Below the pieces are notes generated by a model. It did not search any database. It had not been told where the DNA came from and was given only the letters and a program-made list of their open reading frames with translations. From assembly GCA_026027325.1 (NCBI GenBank), contig JAMSLZ010000005.1, positions 62,001 to 126,000 of the forward strand: 64,000 nt of DNA, read 5' to 3'. How positions within the stretch are numbered: the first letter of the stretch is position 1; every line of letters begins with the position of its first letter. The DNA comes from Actinomucor elegans (Eukaryota; Mucoromycota; Mucoromycetes; Mucorales; Mucoraceae). A program made the translations under genes and the position numbers. Below are positions 56,078-64,000 of the stretch, in pieces.

Positions 56078-58336
56078 CTCTTCCTCCTCCCCCTCCTCCC
56101 CCAAATCATATAAATTATCCACAGCTTATTATACCATTCTATTACCCATTCATATTCAACTTAGTCAATCCTGTATATAGCCTATTAGTTTTCTTTTAAT
56201 GATCATTGAACAATAATTTATTTTTTCTTTTAAATAAACGAATAACCGAATAACATTATATTTAAAACCTGGTTAAACTGATGTGCCTGTACTTGAAGTC
56301 AAGGGTAATCTATGTAAAGTTGTAGCATGTCCAGCTATTGGTACAATAAATGATACACCAAATACGCGTGGGTGATATATAGTATAGATAACTCCCCGAT
56401 CCATCCTTAAATGCAATGTCGTATCCTCCTAAAATAGATGCTGTATTGTCCTCAGCAATGACTAAAGCGAATACTCTAATAAATTTTTTTGTTTATCGAG
56501 GATACTTCCTGAAGGATAATTGTATTTTCTAGACAATCATCTTTTAAAAACATGGTCATAGGCTATCGTGCGATATTTATTTTATTAGCTTCAGGACAAG
56601 ATTCTGTAATGATCAAATGAGCCTTATTGAAAGGGTACATTTGGATTTCCGCGAAAACTATTGTTCCCACATCTACCTATCAATAGTAATTTAAAGTTAT
56701 AGATAAGAAAATTAAACATGTTCATTATCGCTAAACGAAAATAAAGGCCCTGTATTTATCTAAATAAATCCATATCAATATTAGAGAATGCTTTGATTCA
56801 GCAGAGTAGATCTTGAGTATCACCAGATTCAACAACTCATTCTGAGCAGGGAATGCTCAGCAGATGTTGTATATGATTGGAAACTGCAAAGTTTTGTAAA
56901 TCATATATTTTACGTAAAGTATATATAAATTTACTACCAGTCAGCAGTGTATATAGTATTTGCTCTAGCTGGACTAAATAACAATCTGAGTACGTTTAAT
57001 AATTTATTCTGAACAAATGTCAATCATTAAATGTCACATTTGATCTGAATGGGCCGAAAGATCTGCAAAAACAAATTAGTTGAATGTGATTTGATGCCGT
57101 TCATAATATATGATTATATCATATCTCGTCAATCAAATAACAATAGTAGAAGATCCAGTGGCCCATTTTCATGACAACAATGACTGAACTTCACCAAGAT
57201 TTAGAGATGTTTAAAAAAAAATGAGAGTATTCCTCTGATCCAAAATTTCAAGATATATATATATATATATTTGTACAATGCATGTAGATGCGCTTGTAAG
57301 AGATACGGGAAATATTATGCATATGTTATAAAAGTTAGCAAGTATACGTCTACATATTATTTGTATTTTTGCAACCAAAAACACATGAGCTATACTTGTA
57401 TTTAGGAAATCTAGAAAAATTAGCTTTTTATCAAATAGGACTTTATGCATTGAAGGGATTATAAAAGGCACTTGCATAGTTCAATGCTCATTTTAATTCT
57501 ACACAAACTTTACTATAATACTCTTTGCGTATGGTGATAGCCATGTTATTCAAAAGTTGGTTTAAAGATTATTTTATATATAAGGGAAACTCGAATGCTC
57601 GTTAAATTTCCGACAGTCAATAAACGTTTAAGCGAGTTACATTGCATTGTTATGACAAACCATGGATTGTGATGGCACGAAAAACTATGTTAGAGATGTA
57701 TTTCCCAACTGAGCTATGTTTCTTGATGTTTAAAGTATATGCTTTTTTTTTAAAACAAAAAAATGAATATTTGGTAAAACAAAAAAAAAGGAAATAATTA
57801 TTTTAGTGCTTCAAACGTGTTCTGCTGACGTCGCATAAACAAACAATAACATTGTAGTGAATGTAACGAGCGAGTACATGCTATTATTGTAGTATAGTGT
57901 GACATTGTAGGTTTTCTGTCTATTCTTATTCCACAACACTTCTATTTGTCAATACTATCCTATCTGTTTACAGATAATCTCATTAAATCGAGAGCCAACT
58001 ATACCTATTTACAACGAGTGGGCAAATTATAGCGTATGAACCAAATGAACAACTGAACAACAAGTAATCGCGTGAATAAGCCCTAGGGTTGGTGCTTACT
58101 ATAAGTCAAATTTTTGACAAATAATGATTAGTTATCAAACGTTGGCTACTACTATCATTTCTCAATAGCCAACCAGTTCAGGTTCAGTTTGAAAGAACAC
58201 GTAAATGATCGCTGAACTAGAAAAAACCAGTCGCGTTTTTTGTGACAGCAAAAAATTCCAATTAAGAAAAAACACTCTTTTGAATACTGCAACCCAACCT
58301 CTCTTTTTTTTATCCTTAATACTTTCAATTTCAATA
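56078..58336. other. AT-rich spacer, no gene seen
   Basis: 2.3 kb between arrestin and ISWI. It begins with a CT-rich 3' region, carries one copy of the dispersed repeat (57003-57072) and a short TA run (about 57256-57270). ORFs of 80-88 codons on both strands have no support. A CT-rich stretch before 58337 fits the ISWI promoter. Confidence 0.7.
57003..57072 (+). repeat. Dispersed intergenic repeat, rearranged copy
   Basis: TTTATTCTGAACAAATGTCA, then TTAAATGTCACATTTGATCT, then GGGCCGAAAGATCTGC. The outer blocks are forward, while the middle TGTCACAT block reads in the reverse sense, suggesting an internal inversion or two overlapping copies. Confidence 0.45.
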
Positions 58337-61300
58337 ATGTCTGATTCACAGGTACAGAGGAAGCTTCAAAACACAATGAACAGTATTGACACAGCATACA
58401 ATAGGATATGGTTGTTGATCAGCGTGACGATCAAGATCTTAAACAAGAAGTAGTTTGTATCAATATAGCTTTTATAGTGGACTCACTGCTAAATATACAT
58501 ACATGATTAGGCTTCACCTGCTATTGTCGACGATAGTGCCTCGGTAAAACATCTAAAAATCGCGTAAAGTAGTAAAAAAAGACACGATAGTTAACGCGTG
58601 ATGCTTTAGGATATCGACTCTCCACGTATGGCTTCTTCAAAGGAATCCACTCCTCTTCGTACTTTTAAAGAGCCTTCGCTTGTATGTACTTTTGTGTATA
58701 TATAGAATCAGCTTAGAAAAGACTAACGTACGCTCTCATAGTACGAAACTCGTATCAAACGTTATAGATATCTTCTGGGACAAACTGAGCTTTTTGCTCA
58801 TTTTTTGAACTTGACAGACGTGAAAGATGATGCCATGAAGACAGTTTTGAAAGAAAAAGAGTTACAAAAGTTGAATCAAGATGAAGAAGGGTAACAGTAA
58901 AAAAAAAAAAAAAAAAAAAAAACAAAAAAAAAAGAAGGCTTTATCTCAAAGAGATCAATTACTTACAATCTCAATAGATCAAGACGTAGAAGAAAAACTG
59001 AAAAAGAAGAAGATGAAGAGATCCTGAAGGACGAGCAAGGCGAGGGTGATGAAGAAATGACCGTATTCACTCAATCCCCTGCTTGTAAAGTTCTTTTTTT
59101 TTCCCAAAGAAATTAATATTCAGTACTGATATGATAAATGCATTTTTTTAGACGTCACAGGAGGAACGCTTCGAGAGTATCAAGTTCAAGGTCTCAATTG
59201 GATGATTTCCTTGTTTGAAAACGGTATCAATGGTATTCTTGCTGATGAAATGGTAAATATCGAGAGAAAGAGAGCGAGAGAGAGAGAGAGAGAGAGAGTT
59301 GGTTGATGCGTCCAATTACTGATGATTATGAATAGGGTTTGGGAAAGACATTGCAAACTATTTCATTCTTGGGCTATTTGAAGCATGTACGCGGTGTCAA
59401 AGGCCCTCACTTGGTAGTTGTACCTAAATCCACTTTACACAACTGGTTGAATGAATTTGGAAAATGGATTCCTGATTTTGATGCATTTGTCTTTCATGGT
59501 GATAAGGAAGAAAGAGTAGGTTTTGCAGGCATATTGTAAGCGATATAAACTAACCAAAGAAACTAGGCTAAAATGATTAAAGAGCGTATTGTTCCTGGTA
59601 AATTTGAGATTTGTATCACTTCTTACGAGATTTGTTTGATGGAAAAGTCTCAATTCAAAAGAGTCAAATGGCAATACTTGATTATTGATGAAGCGCACCG
59701 TATCAAAAACGAAAACTCGATGCTATCACAGCTTGTCCGTATCTTGGATTCCAGAAATCGACTGTTGATCACCGGTACTCCACTTCAAAACAATTTGCAC
59801 GAACTATGGGCTCTTTTGAACTTTTTATTGCCTGACGTATTTAGTTCCTCAGAAGTATTTGATGAATGGTTCGAAAAGCAAGGTGGTGATCAAAAGAAGG
59901 TAGTCGAGCAATTACACAAGGTATTGAGACCTTTCTTGTTGAGACGTATCAAATCAGATGTCGAAAAATCGTTATTGCCTAAGAAGGAAATGAACGTCTA
60001 TGTGCGTATGTCACCTATGCAACGACAATGGTATCAAAAGATCTTGGAAAAGGATATCGATGCCATTAACGGTGTTGGCCTCAACAAGCGTGAAGGCAAA
60101 ACGCGTTTATTGAATATTGTGATGCAACTGAGAAAGTGCTGTAATCACCCTTATCTCTTTGACGGTGCTGAACCTGGTCCTCCATTCACAACCGATCAAC
60201 ACTTGGTCGATAATGCCGGCAAGATGGTAGTTCTTGATAAACTACTCAAGAAATGTAAGGCACAAGGCTCCCGTGTACTTCTTTTCAGTCAAATGAGTCG
60301 TGTACTTGATATTCTGGAAGATTATTGTTGGTGGAAGGAATATCAATACTGCCGTATCGATGGCCAAACTAGCCAAGAAGACCGTATTGACGCTATTGAT
60401 GAATACAACAAGCCTGGAAGTGAAAAGTTTATCTTTTTGTTAACTACACGTGCTGGTGGTCTTGGTATCAATCTCACTACTGCTGATGTCGTTATTTTGT
60501 ATGATAGCGATTGGAATCCTCAAGTTGATTTGCAAGCTATGGATCGTGCTCATCGTATTGGTCAAACAAAGCAAGTCTACGTCTTCCGATTTGTTACTGA
60601 AAACGCCATTGAAGAAAAGGTCCTTGAACGTGCTGCTCAAAAGCTGCGTTTGGATCAATTGGTTATTCAACAAGGTCGTATGTCTGCTGGTACCAAGTCC
60701 AAGACTGCTTCCAAGGAAGAGTTGCTTACCATGATCCAACATGGCGCTGACAATATCTTTAGAGAAGGCGATGCTAATGATGACATTACAGATGATATCG
60801 ACGAGATCCTTCGTCATGGTGAAGAGAGAACAGCTGAATTGAACAGCAAGTACTCTAACCTCAACATTGATGATCTCAAGAACTTTTCTTCTGAAAGTGC
60901 TTACAAGTGGGATGGCGAAGATTGGAGTCATAAGCGTAAGGCTGAAAGTGTCGGACTTTCCTGGTTAGGTCCTGCCAAGAGAGAGAGAAAGGCCAATTAT
61001 GCTGTGGATGATTATTATAAAGAAGCTTTGCGCACCAGTGCTCGTACACCTTCCACCAAAGCGCCTCGCCCCAAGAAATATAATATTGAAGATTTCCAAT
61101 TCTTCCCTGCTCGTTTGGGTGAATTGAATGAGCGAGACACATTGTATTTGAGAAAGACTTTGGGCTACAAGATTCCTCCTGTTAGTCCTGAGGAAGGTGC
61201 CACAGATGAAGACATCAGACAATTAGAAGAAGAACGCGAGGAAGAACAAAAGAAAATTGATGCAGCTGAACCGCTTACTGAAAAAGAAGAGGAAGAACGC

Positions 61301-62030
61301 AAGACTTTGTTCAATAAAGGTTTCTCCAACTGGAGCAAAAAGGATTTCGCTATATTCATCAACGCCTGCGCTAAATATGGTCGCAACGACTTGCAATCGA
61401 TCGTGACTGAACTAGAAGGCAAGACATTAGATGAATTAAAAAAATACTCCAAAGTCTTTTGGTCTCGTTACAAGGAAATTGCTGATTACGAAAGACATAT
61501 CTCCAAGATTGAAAAGGGAGAAAGTGAATTAGAAAAGCAAGCCGATATTCAAGGTCAATTAACAGAGAAAGTGCAGCGTCATCGTATTCCTCTTCAGCAA
61601 CTCAAGATTCATTACACTCAACCTACTAAAGGCAAAAATTATACAGAAGAAGAAGATCGATTCCTTGTGGTTATGCTTGAAAAGTACGGCTACGGTACAG
61701 AAAACGTTTATGATCATATTCGTCGTGAAATCAAGCAATCACCTCTTTTCAGATTTGATTGGTTTTTGAAATCAAGAACTTCTCAAGAGGTGGCTAGACG
61801 TTGCAACACTTTGATCAGTTTAATTCAAAAGGAGAATGCTGAATTTGAAGAACCTGAAGAAAAGAAGGTAACTCTACATGTTTTGATATACATGAGTGAA
61901 TGAACTATTATACTGATTCTTTATTTGAAATAAGCCTCAACCCAAAACAAAAGGCGGTAGATCTAAATCCAATACACCTGTAGCTACTCCAAATACTACT
62001 TCCTCAACTGCTAAATCAAGACGTCGTTAA
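58337..62030 (+). CDS. ISWI-family chromatin-remodelling ATPase (SNF2H/Isw type)
   Basis: Ten exons (58337-58351, 58405-58449, 58511-58543, 58610-58681, 58742-58890, 58978-59084, 59152-59252, 59336-59515, 59567-61867, 61935-62030), 1032 aa against about 1050 for SNF2H. An acidic N-terminus leads into the AutoN-like [17 protein letters not shown]. Then the SNF2 ATPase: [36 protein letters not shown] (Walker A, Lys 178), [10 protein letters not shown] (DEAH 275-278), [55 protein letters not shown]. The C-terminal HAND, SANT ([20 protein letters not shown]) and SLIDE ([20 protein letters not shown]) domains complete the ISWI signature. It slides and spaces nucleosomes using ATP. The last exon is a short basic Ser/Thr/Lys/Arg tail. 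The 5' introns hold poly-A and GA microsatellites. Confidence 0.96.
58898..58933. repeat. A-rich homopolymer inside ISWI intron 5
   Basis: Almost pure A run (one C near 58923) directly after the donor of intron 58891-58977. Confidence 0.85.
59264..59298. repeat. (GA)n microsatellite inside ISWI intron 7
   Basis: Imperfect GA dinucleotide run within intron 59253-59335. Confidence 0.9.
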
Positions 62031-62195
62031 TTATTATAAATATCTTTACTACAAACTAAACAAGCATTTACCATTTCCTTTTCTTACTTTTTTCCAATAA
62101 AAAGCCTACAAATTTATAGCACTCCCCCCCCCCTTTTTTTTGGCGCCATCACGACTTTAGTAAGAACTAAAGGGATAATATGATTATAAGAACAG

Positions 62196-62260
62196 ATGCA
62201 GTAGCTCATCCTGAGCATAAACTACCTGATAAAAGATGTGAGCGACATTTGTCGAGATCT
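62196..62260 (+). repeat. Dispersed intergenic repeat copy
   Basis: Forward orientation: GATGCAGTAGCTCATCCTGA, then ATAAAAGATGTGAGCGACAT, then TTGTCGAGATCTGTATAAAA. Confidence 0.6.
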
Positions 62261-62336
62261 GTATAAAATTGAATGTAATTTACTGCCAATCATCGTGTAG
62301 CTTATGCAAACATATTCTACTTTAGTCAAATGATGG

Positions 62337-62415
62337 TTGCAGTAGATATAATTGCTCATTTTAAACATGTACTAGCAATCAAATATAATTAAACCAAGAT
62401 TGACCGAGAGAACTA
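62337..62415 (+). repeat. Dispersed intergenic repeat copy
   Basis: Forward orientation: TTGCAGTAGATATAATTGC, then TCATTTTAAACATG, then CAATCAAATATAATTAAACC, then AAGATTGACCGAGAGAACTA. Confidence 0.55.
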
Positions 62416-62534
62416 TCAATCATTATATATATATATATATATTCACAGGCGGCTTCACTTGACCACATATAGTTTACTTCTGCTTATTCAGGTATGATAT
62501 ACACGTTATTTCAGTAAATTAAACTTATAAAAAA

Positions 62535-62610
62535 TACAAGAATTTATTGCGAATATGTTTTACCTATCCAATGTTGCGTTTGATCAGGATTAACAAAGAG
62601 ATCTTCTATG
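62535..62610 (+). repeat. Dispersed intergenic repeat copy
   Basis: Forward orientation: TACAAGAATTTATTGCGAAT, then ATGTTTTACC, then GTTGCGTTTGATCAGGATTA, then ACAAAGAGATCTTCTATG. Confidence 0.5.
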
Positions 62611-62758
62611 ATACTACTGAAAGGATTGCAAACCGACCTGTCAAAACGGAGTGCCAATTCTTTTTTTTTTTTTTTTTTCATTATAAAAAAAAACACCAGC
62701 AGACTCATAAAAAATTTTCCTTGTATCTTCTCTCTATTCTCATTAAACTTTGATCGAC

Positions 62759-64000
62759 ATGACCGAGCAAACTGCTGCCTACAAAGTTCAAAGACAATTA
62801 CTCGCTATTTTCGATCACGAGAATGTGAAAAAGGATCAGTTTTTCCGAGAATTGATTGAGAAAGATCCCGAACACTGTAAGATCGCAACACTGGAGTCAT
62901 ATATAAGGAAAGCAAGGCAAACTAACTTGTGAGATAGGGGTACCCATCAAGAAGCTCTCCATGATCAAGCGATTCAAAGAGATCTTGGAAGGCGATCTAT
63001 CTCATTTTGAGACAGCCGTCACTCTCAGTCCTGAGGATTTCGAAATGAACGAAGCCAAGACACATTTGCGTTATGTGAGAAAGGAAGAGGACAAGAAAGA
63101 AGAGAAAATCGAGGAGTCCAAAGAAGATAAACGAAACGCACAAAAGAAAGAAGTGATTTTGAGCCATTTTGAATCACAAAATAAGCGTTCGATTTATTCT
63201 GTAAGTAAAAAATAGGGTGCAGATCCTCCTCTCCCCCATTTTGGCCATCTGAGTTTTAACCCGTCCTTACCACCATGATTATAGAAAGGATTTGCCACTG
63301 AGCCAGAGCCTACTGAAGCTGATTTGAGAGCCTTTTACAGTGAATATGGTCGTGTTTTATCGCTCCGTCTTCGTCGTGAAGGCACCAATAACCGCGATGG
63401 TGCTTTCAAGGGCAGTATCTTTGTTGAATTTGAAACGCCAGAGATTGCACAAAAGGTCGTGGAGGAAGCTACTGAATACAAGGAGTTTGCTTTGACCAAT
63501 ATGATCAAGGCGGATTATGTGGAGATGAAGCGTATTGAAAAGTTTGATGGTGTTGAGTATAATCTCAACAACTTTTCTCATAGACACCTTGTTGAGTACG
63601 CCAATGGTGAGGACTATGGCTACAAAGACATCAAGGAGCTTGTAAAGACTGTGCATGAAAACATTGGCCGTCTTGAGCCTTTGCAAAAGAAAGGTACTGG
63701 TGTCCTAGAACTCTACAAGATTACACCTGAAGAGTTTTTGGCTAAATTGAATGATCAAAAGATTGAAAAGATCAACTTTTTCTTGGTCAGTTCTGCTGCT
63801 CGTGCTCACTTCAATAAGATTCAAAAGGAAGCTCAAAAGAGCGGTCGTGGTGGACGTGGTGGACGTGGTGGTCGTGGCGGCCGTGGCGGTCGTGGCGGTC
63901 GTGGAGGTCGCGGAGGCCGTGGTGGCAGCGAAGATCGTGGCCAAAAGAGAGATAACCCCAATCACATTGAGGTGGATAGTAAACGTGCTCGTACTATTGC
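62759..64000 (+). CDS. LHP1: La protein homologue (3' end outside window)
   Basis: Three exons visible (62759-62876, 62938-63200, 63285 to beyond 64000), about 365 codons so far. La proteins bind the UUU-OH 3' ends of new Pol III transcripts and protect and fold them. Residues about 8-100 align with the La motif (KVQRQLLAIFDHENVKKDQF then WVPIKKLSMIKRF). RRM1 follows (KGFATEPEPTEADLRAFYSE, GAFKGSIFVEFETPEIAQKV). The C-terminal region has no clear RRM2 but a helical segment, then about nine RGG repeats (63838-63927) and a basic KRARTIA stretch like a nuclear signal. The La motif is unusual: the two tyrosines before the invariant Phe are Ala-Ile here, while Gln, Phe, Asn, Asp-x-Phe and WVP are kept. 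Intron 1 uses AG 62936-62937, giving HWVPI. Confidence 0.88.
63838..63927 (+). repeat. RGG-box coding repeat in the La gene
   Basis: Tandem 9-base units encoding Arg-Gly-Gly, with codon variation (cgtggtgga, cgtggcggt and similar). It encodes an RNA-binding, probably arginine-methylated, low-complexity region. Confidence 0.9.

Larger units (their letters stand above)
62031..62758. other. Spacer dense in dispersed-repeat copies
   Basis: 0.7 kb between ISWI and the La gene, holding three forward repeat copies (62196-62260, 62337-62415, 62535-62610), a C10 run near 62124-62133, a TA microsatellite (about 62424-62441) and a poly-T tract before the La promoter (about 62661-62679). Confidence 0.7.

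Noticed and set aside
57211..58453. Short ORFs on both strands before ISWI
   Set aside because: AT-rich noise; the plus-strand one at 58205 is only the ISWI first exon read through its intron in another frame.
1..64000. CRISPR arrays, rRNA, tRNA genes, prophage or plasmid features, secondary-metabolite clusters
   Set aside because: Looked for and not seen; the content is ordinary eukaryotic nuclear DNA.

Overview
The window is 64 kb of nuclear DNA from a filamentous, probably early-diverging (Mucoromycota-like) fungus. The DNA is AT-rich. Genes carry many short introns, mostly 47-80 nt with GT(A)-type donors. The genes sit as compact islands between AT-rich spacers of 0.3-3.4 kb. The fungal assignment follows from the gene set (PSMB4/PRE4, mitochondrial lysyl-tRNA synthetase MSK1, ISWI, PIG-S, fungal-type IQGAP). 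The more precise placement is inference: several proteins look more animal-like than yeast-like, for example Dcp1 with a C-terminal trimerisation helix and a MUTYH-type glycosylase.

Layout, left to right: C-terminal half of an IQGAP (+); MPP6 exosome cofactor and DCP1 decapping activator in close tandem (+); RNA polymerase II subunit RPB3 (+); mitochondrial LysRS (+); a 2.2 kb GC-elevated, gene-free island between convergent genes; an N-formylglutamate-amidohydrolase-like protein (-); an uncharacterised membrane-anchored acidic Ser-rich protein (+); proteasome beta7 (+) convergent with an aldo/keto reductase (-); leukotriene-A4-hydrolase-type aminopeptidase (+); saccharopine-dehydrogenase-like oxidoreductase (-); a 54-aa putative membrane peptide (+); a PAP2 lipid phosphatase, a J-domain/TMEM185 membrane protein and a Nudix diphosphoinositol phosphatase with a Lys/acidic and Gln/Pro-rich tail (all -); a 3.4 kb spacer with a dead Tc1/mariner transposase; PIG-S (+) convergent with the EF-hand aspartate/glutamate carrier (-); DEAH helicase DHX16/Prp2 (-); weak small ORFs; MUTYH (-); an alpha-arrestin (+); ISWI (+); and the 5' part of a La protein (+, running off the end).

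Exon structures were assembled by hand from splice signals, reading-frame continuity and family homology. For all but one complete multi-exon gene the exon lengths sum to a multiple of three. The exception is the Nudix gene, where one base appears to be missing in a homopolymer.

The functional mix is housekeeping: RNA metabolism (MPP6, DCP1, RPB3, DHX16, La), chromatin and DNA repair (ISWI, MUTYH), protein turnover (PSMB4, LTA4H, arrestin) and membrane/lipid biology (PIG-S, PAP2, SCCPDH). I see no gene-cluster logic beyond the MPP6-DCP1 pair.

The most notable unexplained signals are: a dispersed, degenerate ~65-80 bp repeat in most long spacers, in both orientations; a 231-bp inverted-repeat element; the Nudix-plus-PASK-like architecture with its homopolymer frameshift; a La motif lacking its two signature tyrosines; and a recurrent pattern of skipped first AG at 3' splice sites.
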